Shown here piece by piece: positions 25,924 through 34,942 of a stretch of 64,000 nt of DNA. Position 1 is the first letter of the stretch, and each line of letters opens with the position of its first letter. The stretch is from Nonomuraea sediminis. Its GTDB lineage: Bacteria; Actinomycetota; Actinomycetes; Streptosporangiales; Streptosporangiaceae. The notes under the pieces are model-generated. The model saw only the letters and a program-made list of their open reading frames with translations. It searched no databases and was not told the origin of the DNA. The translations under genes were made by a program, and so were the position numbers. The stretch covers positions 62,001 to 126,000 of the forward strand of contig NZ_JAHDTI010000004.1 in assembly GCF_018531495.1 (NCBI RefSeq), in the 5' to 3' direction.

Positions 25924-26273
25924 CACTCGCCCTTTCCGCCGGAGGCGGAGTTGGCATTCGTCACGTTCTTGATGACGTCGTCCAGCGCGCGTTCCACGCC
26001 GTCGAGGCGGCTCTTGGCGGTGCCCAGTTCCTCGCCCATCTTGTTCTCCACGCTCTCCACGGCGCCGCTCATGCCCTCCGAGTTGGGCAGCTTGCCGAAG
26101 ATCTTGGATTCGGGGCGCTTGGCGGGGATGTCGCCGCCGAAGTCACTGGTGGCCTGGCTGTCCCAGTTGTCGGCCGGCTTGCCGCCCTTGAGCTTGACGA
26201 GGTCGATGGCCCGGTCGTGAACCGACTCCTGGAGGTCCTTGAGTGCCTTCTGGCTCCACTCCACCCCTGCCAC
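25923..26273 (-). CDS. small helical T7SS partner of the transglycosylase
   Basis: 116 aa from GTG 26273 (GAGG six nt upstream); a TTG two codons earlier has no spacing from its Shine-Dalgarno. Mostly helical: an N-terminal VEWSQKALKDLQESVHDRAIDL, a glycine/proline middle (WDSQATSDFGGDIPAKRPESK), and a C-terminal helix (ESVENKMGEELGTAKSRLDGVERALDD). Not a clean WXG100, but the size, helix-loop-helix form and TGATG coupling to the WXG-SLT gene suggest a co-exported or chaperone-like partner. Confidence 0.65.
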   Translation of the reverse strand: MAGVEWSQKALKDLQESVHDRAIDLVKLKGGKPADNWDSQATSDFGGDIPAKRPESKIFGKLPNSEGMSGAVESVENKMGEELGTAKSRLDGVERALDDVIKNVTNANSASGGKGE

Positions 26274-26360
26274 CGGCAACCTCTTTCTGGCCTGTTGACG
26301 GAAAAGACGATATTGATGTTACTTGTGAGGCACGCGTGGAATAAGAGCTCCGAGAGCATA

Positions 26361-26645
26361 GTGTCCCATTCGAGCCTTCATGGCGCGTCCAGCGGGCTCT
26401 CGGGGGCCGCCGACGATTTGGACGAGGACGTCACGGCCCTGAGGACGGATCTCAGCGGCCTGGGCGACATCTGGGGACACGGCCTGCTGGGTGCCACGCT
26501 CGGCGACCTGGACACGTCACTGAAACGCCGCCTGTTCGAGCGGTGCGCCGAACTCGCCGAGGAGTACCGGGGCTCCTCGGGCAAGGTCGGCAAGATGTCC
26601 GATGTGCACCACGCGGCGGAGTCCGAGATCATCCGACAGATCTGA
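26361..26645 (+). CDS. small WXG/EspC-like protein
   Basis: 94 aa from GTG 26361 (GAGAG upstream); an ATG at 26316 region would add about 15 residues without similarity. Two helices around a turn with GDIWGHGLLG (about residue 40), and a charged C-terminal helix. The pattern fits T7SS small helical substrates although the WxG is part of WGHG. It is divergent from the transglycosylase pair and convergent with the membrane protein at 26646, whose stop follows without a gap. Confidence 0.6.
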   Translation: MSHSSLHGASSGLSGAADDLDEDVTALRTDLSGLGDIWGHGLLGATLGDLDTSLKRRLFERCAELAEEYRGSSGKVGKMSDVHHAAESEIIRQI

Positions 26646-27374
26646 CTACGGGCCGGCGTCGGGCCGCCGCCCGGTCTCGTCCCAGAGATCGAGGATGCGC
26701 TGAGCCTTCCTGCCCTCCTTGCTGCCCGGGGAATCCATGGCTTTCTGCATCAGCTCCCATCGCGTGGGCAGCGGCTTCGGAGCGGTCTCGGACAGCGGCC
26801 TGGCCGCCTCCTTGGCCGCCTTCGCCGCGGCCTCCTTCTCCAGCGCCGCGGCCTGCTTCTCCAGCTTGATCTCCGCCCGTTTGAAGATCATCCGCCCGAT
26901 CCACTTCAGCGCGTTGAGCGTCAGCCGCCACAGCAACTTCAGCAGCGCGCCGATCAGCCTGATGCCCCGCTCGGCCATCCACCACCCGGCCGCGCCGAAC
27001 TTCCCTGAGCTCCACAACCACCGCACCAGCTTGTAGCCGGCCCAGACGGACGTGGCGATGAAGGCGGCGATCGGGACGCTGGCGGAGACCTCACCCGCCG
27101 CCAGCAACAGCGTCGCCTGCTTGGTGTCCTGGGCCTGCGCCGAGGTGCCGTCCTGGGACACCAATCGGTCGTGCATGGCCGTCACGCCGTCACCCGCGTT
27201 GGCCGCCAGGACCCCCTCGGCCGCACCGTCCGCCCGCCCGTTGTGGCGGTCGATGGTGTCGGCGAAGGAGATCAACCGGCGGCCCGACGCGAGCAGATCC
27301 CGGGGATCGACGTCGGGCAGCGGATGGCCCGTGAGTGCGAACGCGAACTTGACCGTGGTGGGCAGCTCGAGCAC
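26646..27374 (-). CDS. T7SS-associated membrane protein, unknown
   Basis: 242 aa; GTG just after the EccC stop, with GGAGGAG upstream, so co-transcribed with eccC. N-terminal helical region of ~90 residues, a membrane helix (about 96-118, VPIAAFIATSVWAGYKLVRWLW), an amphipathic Trp/Lys-rich segment (about 130-165), and an Ala/Glu/Lys coiled tail. Similar in plan to two other locus proteins (35396, 41077): helical domain then membrane segment. I do not recognise a family. It could be a small channel-forming or immunity-like protein. Confidence 0.65.
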   Translation of the reverse strand: MLELPTTVKFAFALTGHPLPDVDPRDLLASGRRLISFADTIDRHNGRADGAAEGVLAANAGDGVTAMHDRLVSQDGTSAQAQDTKQATLLLAAGEVSASVPIAAFIATSVWAGYKLVRWLWSSGKFGAAGWWMAERGIRLIGALLKLLWRLTLNALKWIGRMIFKRAEIKLEKQAAALEKEAAAKAAKEAARPLSETAPKPLPTRWELMQKAMDSPGSKEGRKAQRILDLWDETGRRPDAGP

Positions 27375-27377
27375 CTG

Positions 27378-30300
27378 TCACTCCTCCGGCTGCGGGATCG
27401 GCATGAACGCCGTCTGGACGAGGCGGTTGCCGAACCTCCGATCGACGTGATACCCGCGGCCCACCGGGAGCGGATGCGGGCGGATGTTGCCGAAGACGAA
27501 GCCCTCGTCCTTGTTGCCCGACAGGACCACGGCCGGGCTGGCCATGTCCTTGATCTTGGTGATGACCGGGTCGAACATGGCCCGGCCGATACCACCCATC
27601 TGGCGCGCCATCACCAGGTGCAGCCCGATGTCGCGGGCCTGAGGCAGCAGGTCGGCCAGCGGCGCCAGCGGGTTGTTGGAGGTGGCCACCAGGTCGTAGT
27701 CGTCGACCACGATGTACAGGTCCGAGCCCTGCCACCAGCTGCGCGACCTGAGCTGTTCGGGCGTCAGGTCGGCCGGTGGCAGCCGCTTGAGCAGCGCCTC
27801 CTTGGCGTTCTCGATCAGTTCCGCGGCCGCCGTGCTGGAGGCCGCGTAGCCGATGCGGTGCTCGGTGACCGCGCTGTCCAGCAGCGACCTGCGGTAGTCG
27901 ATGACGATCATCATCGCGTCCCGCGGCGGCATCCGCGCCACGATGCCCTCGCTGATCAGCCGCAGCAGGTTCGACTTCCCGCTCTCGGTGTCGCCCACGA
28001 CGATGAAGTGCGGGTCGGCGTCGAAGTCGAGCAGCACCGGCTCAAGCGCCTGCTCGTCGATGCCGATGGGGATCCGCTTGGGCCCCGTCTCCTCCGGCCC
28101 CGGCAGCGTCTCCGCGGGCAGTACGGCCGGCAGCAACCGGATCCCCGGCGCGGACGGACCCTGCCAGGCACCCCGCACGGCCTCGACCATGGTCCGCACG
28201 CCGGCCGCCAGGTCCTCGGTCTCCTGCACGCCGTCGATCCTGGGCAGCGCGGACAGGAAGTGCATCCCGTCCTTGGTGAGCCCGCGTCCCGGCACGCCCT
28301 CGGGCACGGCCATCGCGGCCTTGCGGTTGACCTCGGACTCGTAGGCGTCACCGAGCTTGAGCTCGATCCTGGTGCCGAACAGGTCGCGGATGCCGGGGCG
28401 GAACTCCGACCACTTGTTGGTCGCGGCCACCACGTGGATGCCGTAGCCCAGGCCGCGCGCGGCCAGGTCGGTGATGATCGGCTCGAGCTGATCGAACTCC
28501 TGGCGGATCGTCAGCCAGCCGTCCACGACCAGGAAGATGTCGCCCCAGCCGTCGCCCTCGATCTGGCCGTCGGCCATCATCTTGCGGTAGGTCGGCATCG
28601 AGTCGACGCCCTGCTCGCCGAAGCGGCGTTCGCGGTCCTTGAGGATGCCGGCGACCTCGGCCACCATCCGGCGGACGCGGTCGCCGTCCAGGCGCGAGGC
28701 CACGCCGCCGACGTGGGGGAGCCCGTCGAGCGACCCGAGCGCGCCACCACCGAAGTCCAGGCAGTAGAACTGCACCTGGCGCGGGGTGTGGGTGAGCGCC
28801 ATGCTGGAGATCAGCGTCCGCAGCACGGTGCTCTTGCCGCTCTGCGTGCCGCCCGCGAGGCCGACGTGTCCGGCGGCGCCGGACAGGTCCAGCCAGAACG
28901 GGTCACGGCGCTGCTCGAACGGCTTGTCGATGATGCCCACGACCGCCTGCAGCCGCCCGCGCCCCGGCCAGGCCGCGGTCGTCAGGCCCAGCTCGGGCGT
29001 GACCGACAGCGGCGGCAGCAGGTGCAGCAGCGTAGGCGGCTCGCCCAGCGGCGGCAGCCAGATCCGGTGAGCCGACGGCCCCCGGTCCTTGAGCCGGCCG
29101 ACCACCAGGTCGAGCAGGCTGATCTGCGGCCCCTTGTCCTGGACGTCGACCGTGGACTCACCCGGCAGCTCGGCGGGCTGGGGCACGGGCTGGTAGGCCG
29201 TGCCGTACTCCACCACCTCGGGGATGGGGGCGCCGCCCGCGGCGGAGGAGGCCGAGCGCGGGTCGGCCTGGTACGGGCCGGAGACGTAGGCGGCCTTGAA
29301 GCGGGTCATGGCGGTGGTCTCGAACTTCAGGTAGCCGTTGCCCGGCGCGGAGGGCAGCTCGTAGGCGTCGGCCACGCCCAGGACCACCCGCGACTCCATC
29401 GCCGAGAAGGTACGCAGGCCGACCCGGTAGGACAGGTGCGTGTCCAGGCCGCGCAGCCGGCCCTCCTCCAGCCGTTGCGAGGCCAGCAGCAGGTGCACGC
29501 CGAGCGACCGGCCCAGCCGGCCGATCATCACGAACAGTTCGATGAACTCCGGCTTGGCCGACAGCAGCTCGCTGAACTCGTCCAGGACGACGAACAGGGT
29601 CGGCATCGGCGCCAGCGGCGCGCCCTGCTCGCGGGCGCGCTCGTAGTCGCGCAGCGAGGCGTAGTTGCCCGCGGACCGCAGCAGCTCCTGGCGCCGCACC
29701 ATCTCGCCGTGCAGCGCGTCGTGCATGCGGTCGACCAGAGGCAGCTCGTCCTCGAGGTTGGTGATGACCGCGGAGACGTGCGAGAGCCCCTCGAGCCCCA
29801 GGAACGTCGCGCCACCCTTGAAGTCGACCAGCACGAAGTTGAGCGTCTCCGAGGAGTGCGTGATCGCCAGGCCGAGCACGAGCGTGCGCAGCAGCTCGCT
29901 CTTGCCGGAGCCGGTGGCGCCGATGACCAGGCCGTGCGGTCCCATGCCGCCCTGGGCGGACTCCTTGATGTCCAGCTCGACCACGCGCCCGTCGGAGCCC
30001 AGGCCGATCGGCACGCGCAGCCGGTTCCGTCCCGCCCTGGGGCGCCAGGTCTGCGCCGTGTCCAGCCGGGTCGGGTCGCCCACGCCGAGCAGATCCGTCA
30101 GCGTGGTGTTGATCGACAGCACGTCCTGCGTCTCCGTGCTGCCCGCCCCGCTGGACAGCCGCAGCGGCGCGAGCTGCCTGGCCAGGCCTTCCGACTTGAG
30201 GAAGCCGAGCCCGTCGGGCGCGCCCAGGCGCGTCATGCTCTCCTTGCCGGCGTGGTCGATCTTGATCATGTAGAAGCCGTCGGGCTGGATCTCCAGCCGC

Positions 30301-31370
30301 AGCATGGCCCTCTCCTCCACCAGGCCGGTGGAGTCCGACAGGTCGATCACGGTGACGCCCTGGATGGCGTCCATGCCCAGCTGAGAGTCCAGCGGCACGT
30401 GCCCGCCGTCCACGATCAGCACGTGGTACGGCAGAGCCTCCGAGGGGGAGCCTGGCTTGAACCTGGCCCGTTCCTTCAGCTCCCCGCCCACCAACTGGTC
30501 GAGCTCGCTCAGGTTCTCCGACATGAGCCGGACCTGCCCCGCCGCGTCCGTCTCCTCGGGGTGCAGGGCGTGGGGCAGCCACTTCACCCAGTCCCAGTGC
30601 GGCATCCACTCCGGGCTCGCGCAGATCATGATCCGCATGTCGTCGGGGGAGTGGAAGACGGTCATCTGCGCGATCATGGCGCGGACCAGGTCACGCATGG
30701 CCTGTGGCTCGCCGCGCATCCTGATGCGGGCGAAGGAGCCCAGTGCCACCGCCACCGGCAACTCCGACACCGTGGAGTGGGCGCGCACGAACCGGCGCAG
30801 CGCGCCGGCCGACAACGCGTCCAGGTCCTCGACCGGCTTGGAGTCCGGCGGGACGAGCTGGATGCCCAGCTTCTGCACGCCGGTGCCGAGCCGTACCGTG
30901 CTGAAGTCCTCATCGCGCGGTCGGCGCTCCCACAGCCGTGGGCCCATCGCGGTCCACCAGAGCGTGTCGGGCGCGGGCCCGCTCCACTCCAGGGCCTCGC
31001 GCTGCTGCCTGGCAGCCCTGCGCGACCTCTTCCTGGCCTGTGACAGGTAGCGGAAGTAGTCGCGGCGCAGCCCGTTGAGCCGGTACTTGCGCTCACCCGC
31101 CTGCCGGCCCATCTGGCCGATGCTCATGCCCACCATCGAGAAGGCGAACAGGCCGCTGGCCACGTACATCAGCGGGCTGCCCGAGCCGCCCGAGGTGAAC
31201 ATCAGGGCCATGGCCGCGCCGCCGGCCACCATCGGCATGTATGTCAGGATCATCATGAGACCCTGCCCCTGCACCTCGGGGATCTCCGGCGGCGACTCCA
31301 GGAGGATCTCCCCGCGCGGTGGCTTGGGGCTGGGACGGCGCTCGGGGCGCCGGACGATGACGATGCTCAC
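27378..31370 (-). CDS. eccC: EccC, T7SS FtsK/SpoIIIE ATPase
   Basis: 1330 aa fused EccCa+EccCb. GTG 31370 chosen (GGAGG 10 nt upstream) because VSIVIVRRPERRPSPKPPRGE is the usual EccC N-terminus. Two membrane helices near residues 36-85, then three ATPase domains with intact Walker A motifs: GATGSGKS (about 482), GGTQSGKS (about 839) and GDTESGKS (about 1124), and Walker B-like VVLDEF, FLVVDGW and YIVVDDYD. Domain 1 drives transport; domains 2 and 3 bind substrate signal sequences. Divergent from eccD, with a membrane protein gene immediately downstream. Confidence 0.96.
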   Translation of the reverse strand: MSIVIVRRPERRPSPKPPRGEILLESPPEIPEVQGQGLMMILTYMPMVAGGAAMALMFTSGGSGSPLMYVASGLFAFSMVGMSIGQMGRQAGERKYRLNGLRRDYFRYLSQARKRSRRAARQQREALEWSGPAPDTLWWTAMGPRLWERRPRDEDFSTVRLGTGVQKLGIQLVPPDSKPVEDLDALSAGALRRFVRAHSTVSELPVAVALGSFARIRMRGEPQAMRDLVRAMIAQMTVFHSPDDMRIMICASPEWMPHWDWVKWLPHALHPEETDAAGQVRLMSENLSELDQLVGGELKERARFKPGSPSEALPYHVLIVDGGHVPLDSQLGMDAIQGVTVIDLSDSTGLVEERAMLRLEIQPDGFYMIKIDHAGKESMTRLGAPDGLGFLKSEGLARQLAPLRLSSGAGSTETQDVLSINTTLTDLLGVGDPTRLDTAQTWRPRAGRNRLRVPIGLGSDGRVVELDIKESAQGGMGPHGLVIGATGSGKSELLRTLVLGLAITHSSETLNFVLVDFKGGATFLGLEGLSHVSAVITNLEDELPLVDRMHDALHGEMVRRQELLRSAGNYASLRDYERAREQGAPLAPMPTLFVVLDEFSELLSAKPEFIELFVMIGRLGRSLGVHLLLASQRLEEGRLRGLDTHLSYRVGLRTFSAMESRVVLGVADAYELPSAPGNGYLKFETTAMTRFKAAYVSGPYQADPRSASSAAGGAPIPEVVEYGTAYQPVPQPAELPGESTVDVQDKGPQISLLDLVVGRLKDRGPSAHRIWLPPLGEPPTLLHLLPPLSVTPELGLTTAAWPGRGRLQAVVGIIDKPFEQRRDPFWLDLSGAAGHVGLAGGTQSGKSTVLRTLISSMALTHTPRQVQFYCLDFGGGALGSLDGLPHVGGVASRLDGDRVRRMVAEVAGILKDRERRFGEQGVDSMPTYRKMMADGQIEGDGWGDIFLVVDGWLTIRQEFDQLEPIITDLAARGLGYGIHVVAATNKWSEFRPGIRDLFGTRIELKLGDAYESEVNRKAAMAVPEGVPGRGLTKDGMHFLSALPRIDGVQETEDLAAGVRTMVEAVRGAWQGPSAPGIRLLPAVLPAETLPGPEETGPKRIPIGIDEQALEPVLLDFDADPHFIVVGDTESGKSNLLRLISEGIVARMPPRDAMMIVIDYRRSLLDSAVTEHRIGYAASSTAAAELIENAKEALLKRLPPADLTPEQLRSRSWWQGSDLYIVVDDYDLVATSNNPLAPLADLLPQARDIGLHLVMARQMGGIGRAMFDPVITKIKDMASPAVVLSGNKDEGFVFGNIRPHPLPVGRGYHVDRRFGNRLVQTAFMPIPQPEE

Positions 31371-31485
31371 CCTGGGATTGCCTCCAATGGTTGAGGAAGA
31401 CTTTCTTACCAGAAGCGCACATACCTCCGCTTGACCGATATCTTCGTGCTGTCGTGATGGCTGTGGCAAAAGGGGAGAAAAAGGC

Positions 31486-32946
31486 GTGAAGTCGCTGTCC
31501 CAGAGAGCGCCGGGTCCCGTGCCCCAGAACGCTCTGCCTCAGTCGGCGCTGCCGCAGACACCCGCGCCGCTGCCGCCGCTGTGCCACGTGACGATCGTCG
31601 CGCCGCGTAGGCGGGCCGACCTGGCCCTCCCTTCCGACCTCCCCCTGCCCAACGTCCTGCCGGGACTGTTGCGCGCGGTGGGCGAGGTGGGCGGCGACGC
31701 GAGCGCCGCCCCTGGCTGGGTGCTGCAGCGCCCCGGCGGCGCGCCGCTGGACATCAGCCAGAGCCTGGGCGCGCTCGGCGTGCTCGACGGCGAGGTGCTC
31801 TACCTGCGCCCGCGCGAGGCGGCCATTCCGCCCGCGCTCTTCGACGACGTGGCCGACGTGGTCGCCACCGGCGTCAAGGAGCGCTCGACCACGTGGACGC
31901 CCTCGCACACGCGCAGGCTCGGCATCGGCGCCGCCGCCGCGCTGCTGTCCGCAGGGCCCCTGGCCCTGGTGCTGGCGGGCCCGCCCTGGCTGCTCGCCGC
32001 GATCATCGCGGGCGCGCTCGCGCTGCTGCTCGTGGCCACGGGCGCGGTCCTGTCGCGGGCGATGGGTGACTCGGGCGCCGGTGCCGCGGTGGGTTACGCG
32101 GCCCTGCCGTACGGCTTCCTCGCGGGACTGCTCGCGCCTGCCACGGACGCGCAGAGCATGCTGCAGCTCGGCGCGCCCAGCCTGCTGTCGGCGCTGGCCG
32201 CGACGGCGCTGGTGGCGGCCTTCGCCGGGGCGCTGACCGCCGACGGGCTCGCGGGCTTCCTCGGCACGGCCATCGCCTCCGTGGCAGGGGCGGCCGGCGC
32301 GGCCGTGGTGATGATCTGGGGCACCTCGGCGGCCGGGGTGGCGGCGGTGACCGCGACCGTGCTGCTGGCGTTCAGCCCGCTGATCCCGACGCTGTCGTTC
32401 AAGCTGGCCAGGCTGCCGCTGCCGAACATGCCGACCACCGCCGAGGAACTGCGCAACGACAACTCGCTGCTCGACGCGAGCTCCATCGTGGAGCGCACCG
32501 CCCAGGCCAGGAGCTACGTCACCGGCATGATCACCGGGATCGCGCTGATGGTCCTGGCCGCACAGGTGCTGCTCGTGCTCGACGGCGGGTGGATTGCGCA
32601 GACCATGAGCGTGGTCCTGGCACTGACCACGATCATGCGGGCACGCGTCTTCCAGGGACCGCCGCAGCGGGTCTGGCTCGTGGTCGTGGGGCTGACCGGG
32701 CTCGTGCTGCTCGCCGTCTCGTTCAGCGTCGGCCGCGGCGGGATCGCGGCCGCGGTCGCCGCGATCGCGCTGCTGTGGGTGGCGCTGACGGCCGTGGGGA
32801 TGGGCATGTGGCTGCCGACGGGCAAGCCGTCGCCCTTCTGGGGCCGCGCGGGGGACATCCTCGACCTGGTGCTGATCGCCGCCCTGTTCCCGCTCGCGCT
32901 CGGCGTCCTGGACATCTACTCCTGGGTGCGCGGCCTGGCAGGCTGA
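31486..32946 (+). CDS. eccD: EccD, T7SS inner-membrane channel subunit
   Basis: 486 aa; GTG behind a purine-rich AAAAGGGGAGAAAAAGG. N-terminal ubiquitin-like domain (about 32-110: CHVTIVAPRRRADLALPSDLPL, then GVLDGEVLYLRP), then eleven or so hydrophobic helices (from about 143 to the end), the EccD plan. EccD dimerises to line the membrane barrel around EccB/EccC. Divergently transcribed from eccC across 115 bp; a hairpin like the one behind the WXG100 gene follows 10 nt after the stop. Confidence 0.95.
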   Translation: MKSLSQRAPGPVPQNALPQSALPQTPAPLPPLCHVTIVAPRRRADLALPSDLPLPNVLPGLLRAVGEVGGDASAAPGWVLQRPGGAPLDISQSLGALGVLDGEVLYLRPREAAIPPALFDDVADVVATGVKERSTTWTPSHTRRLGIGAAAALLSAGPLALVLAGPPWLLAAIIAGALALLLVATGAVLSRAMGDSGAGAAVGYAALPYGFLAGLLAPATDAQSMLQLGAPSLLSALAATALVAAFAGALTADGLAGFLGTAIASVAGAAGAAVVMIWGTSAAGVAAVTATVLLAFSPLIPTLSFKLARLPLPNMPTTAEELRNDNSLLDASSIVERTAQARSYVTGMITGIALMVLAAQVLLVLDGGWIAQTMSVVLALTTIMRARVFQGPPQRVWLVVVGLTGLVLLAVSFSVGRGGIAAAVAAIALLWVALTAVGMGMWLPTGKPSPFWGRAGDILDLVLIAALFPLALGVLDIYSWVRGLAG

Positions 32947-32955
32947 CTTCTCCCG

Positions 32956-33085
32956 TACGGCGGGCCGCCGCCACCGGCCGCCCGCCGCACTTCGGCCGAG
33001 GACCCGCGTCCGGCGCTTGCGGCGAGTCGGTGCCGCGTACCCGCCGTCACGGCGTGCCTAGCCCCGGCACCACGGTCACCGGCAT
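32956..33085. repeat. second copy of dispersed intergenic repeat
   Basis: About 130 bp closely matching 21011-21140: hairpin TACGGCGGGC...GCCCGCCG, then CGGCCGAG, and the identical CCGGCGCTTGCGGCGAGTCG, then CCCGCCGTCACGGCG, then GGCACCACGG. Located 10 nt after the eccD stop, as the first copy follows the WXG100 gene. It occupies the gap to the convergent YbaB gene. Confidence 0.8.
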
Positions 33086-33531
33086 CACCAGTCGTTGCGG
33101 CGTGTGAGGCGCTCGATCTCGGACAGGCTGCTCTCCACCGTCATGGTGAACGAGTCCTGGATGTCCTTGGTCTGGCGCTGGAGCGCGTCCAGGTCAAGCG
33201 GGAAGCGGGCGGCATCACCGCCCATGGCCTGGGCCAGCAGCTCCTCGCCCTGGCGCTGCGCGCTGTCCTGGGCCACCCGCACCGCCTCCACGATCTCCTC
33301 GCTCAGCTCCGCGCTGCTCAGGCGCATGGCGCGCGGCTCCAGCTCGATCCGGTCCAGACGCCCGCCGTTGTCGACGACGGCCCCGACCATCCCGCTGCGG
33401 CTCGCGCCCTTCCCGGTGATCGAGGCCAGCTCGTCGGTCATGTCGGCGAGCCGCCGCAGCGATTCCTCGCTGTCTCTGACCATCCGCTCGAGGTTCTCAG
33501 GCAGCAGGTCGTCCGGCTGGAAGTAGGACAT
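33085..33531 (-). CDS. YbaB/EbfC family protein, copy 1
   Basis: 148 aa from ATG giving MSYFQPDDLLPENLER, with AAGGGA upstream. Central YbaB-like fold: a long helix, then GMVGAVVDNGGRLDRIELEPRAM and a dimerisation helix (LSEEIVEAVRVAQDSAQRQ). Classical YbaB binds DNA as a dimer, but in actinomycetes many YbaB-like proteins sit in T7SS clusters next to WXG-type genes, and their role there is unknown. It has extra helical tails compared with the 105-aa classical form. First of four in this locus. Confidence 0.8.
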   Translation of the reverse strand: MSYFQPDDLLPENLERMVRDSEESLRRLADMTDELASITGKGASRSGMVGAVVDNGGRLDRIELEPRAMRLSSAELSEEIVEAVRVAQDSAQRQGEELLAQAMGGDAARFPLDLDALQRQTKDIQDSFTMTVESSLSEIERLTRRNDW

Positions 33532-33687
33532 CGGTTTCCCTTCAGGCATGGATCTTCCATGATCCAGCCAAAGTGATCTCCGTTAACCCGCGCCGAACTG
33601 TCCAGGACAATCCCGTGAACTCCGGTTACCTCCGTGATTTCCGCTTCTAACGTGACATTTGTAGGTTTCTGGGAGTTTGGGGGACTT

Positions 33688-33990
33688 GTGGGTCTGGATA
33701 TCCACGTCACGTCGCGTGGCATCGCGCACCTGGGCGTCCGGGTGGGCATGGAGCTGAGGCCGATCTTCACCGGTCTGAGCGCAGCGGTTCCCGCCACCGA
33801 TGTCGCGGGACTGGGTTTCGGCGCGATGGGCCATCTGCAGCTCACGTCGGCGTACGCGGACGCGCAGCTCATGGCCACGCATTTCCTGGACGGCGCCGCC
33901 GAGGTCGTCCGTAGTTGGGAGGACCTGCTCCAGACGGCCTCCCAGAACTGGGCGATGGCCGAACAGGCGAACGTGGTGCTCTACCAGTGA
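33688..33990 (+). CDS. small EspC-like T7SS protein
   Basis: 100 aa from GTG 33688 with GGGGGA upstream. One long helix pair with a C-terminal SWEDLLQTASQNWAMAEQAN, similar to EspC-type secreted proteins of ESX systems (helix-turn-helix, about 100 aa, no signal peptide). Its stop overlaps the next start (GTGA). First gene of the module small helical protein / membrane protein / YbaB, repeated at 41.9-44.2 kb. Family assignment is by pattern only. Confidence 0.65.
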   Translation: MGLDIHVTSRGIAHLGVRVGMELRPIFTGLSAAVPATDVAGLGFGAMGHLQLTSAYADAQLMATHFLDGAAEVVRSWEDLLQTASQNWAMAEQANVVLYQ

Positions 33991-34877
33991 GCACGCCGGA
34001 GTTCGATCCCCGCATCGCCCATCCGATCGACCCGACCTCGGGCTTCGAGCGCAGCTCGTCCGGCCTCTACACGCCCAAGGGGACCGCCGCGACCTCCCTG
34101 GGAGAGGCCGCCGTGCCCAAGGTGGCGCCCCCTGCCGGGCCGGGGCCGACCCCGCAGGGGCTGCAGGCGATGCGCATGGCAGGGCGGATCTCCAAGTTCG
34201 TCCTTCCGGCCGCGCTGCTGGCGGCCACCGCGCTGGTGAACGAGCCCGGCATCGCGCAGGCCGCCACCAACTGGGCCACGGGCCTGTCCATGCCGCTGGA
34301 CGACGGGGTCAAGATGACCTCGCCCAACATCATCAACGAGTCGCGCAAGAACTGGAAGGCCGAGGACCAGGAGGCCTTCGAGGGCGCCGTGGCCCGGCTG
34401 TCCGGCGAGGTGGCCAAGCTGCGGGACTCCTTCAAGAGCGTGGGCGGCGTGGTGGACGAGGTGGGCGGCACCATCCGCAAGTACTGGATGGAGCTCGGCA
34501 TCGCCGCCGTCGCCGTGCTCGCGGCCGCTCTGGCCGTCCAGTTGGCCAAGCGCTTCCCGCAGTTCCGGCTGGCGGCGATGCTGCAGGAGATCGCGATCGG
34601 CAAGCTCGCGTGGGGGACCACGGCGTTCCTGCTGACGCAGCTGGGATTCCTGTTCGGGTCGTCGGCCCGGGCGATCACGATGGAGACCAGGAAATGGCAC
34701 CAGCTCCAGTACGTGACGCCCACCGGGGCACTGGCGATCGACTTCGCCAAGGCCAAGATCGACATCCACAACCTGCCCTCCTACAACCAGCCCACGACGC
34801 CGGGTCAGCTGCCGCCGGGGAGCCAGCAGTTCGACTGGCTGGCGCCCAAGCGGGACCTGCCGGAGAAGGCACCATGA
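33987..34877 (+). CDS. T7SS-associated membrane protein of EspC-YbaB module
   Basis: 296 aa; GTG overlaps the small gene stop. Pro/Gly-rich N-terminus (about 1-60), hydrophobic helix at about 71-90, a soluble helical domain (about 110-165, with NWKAEDQEAFEGAVARLSGEVAKLRDSF, a WXG-like hairpin), two membrane helices (about 169-187 and 210-228), and a C-terminal tail rich in Pro/Gln. Function unknown. It has the same position in its module as the LysM-bearing membrane protein at 42215, suggesting a common scaffold with variable ends. Confidence 0.6.
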   Translation: MSTPEFDPRIAHPIDPTSGFERSSSGLYTPKGTAATSLGEAAVPKVAPPAGPGPTPQGLQAMRMAGRISKFVLPAALLAATALVNEPGIAQAATNWATGLSMPLDDGVKMTSPNIINESRKNWKAEDQEAFEGAVARLSGEVAKLRDSFKSVGGVVDEVGGTIRKYWMELGIAAVAVLAAALAVQLAKRFPQFRLAAMLQEIAIGKLAWGTTAFLLTQLGFLFGSSARAITMETRKWHQLQYVTPTGALAIDFAKAKIDIHNLPSYNQPTTPGQLPPGSQQFDWLAPKRDLPEKAP

Positions 34878-34942
34878 TTGCGTATAAGTGGCGCTTGGCG
34901 TAGCTTGCTCGGCATTTGGCGATTCAGGAGGATGGAGTAGCG

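Noticed and set aside
22637..25957. 1106-residue open frame on the minus strand across the kinase-like and transglycosylase genes
   Set aside because: It is antisense to the kinase-like gene, shows no domain, is compositionally Arg/Gly/His-rich as expected from GC-rich antisense DNA, and crosses a perfect terminator.
27171..31043. 1290-residue open frame on the plus strand opposite eccC
   Set aside because: The eccC frame has three intact Walker motifs and a T7SS context; the opposite frame is an Arg/His/Val-rich antisense by-product.
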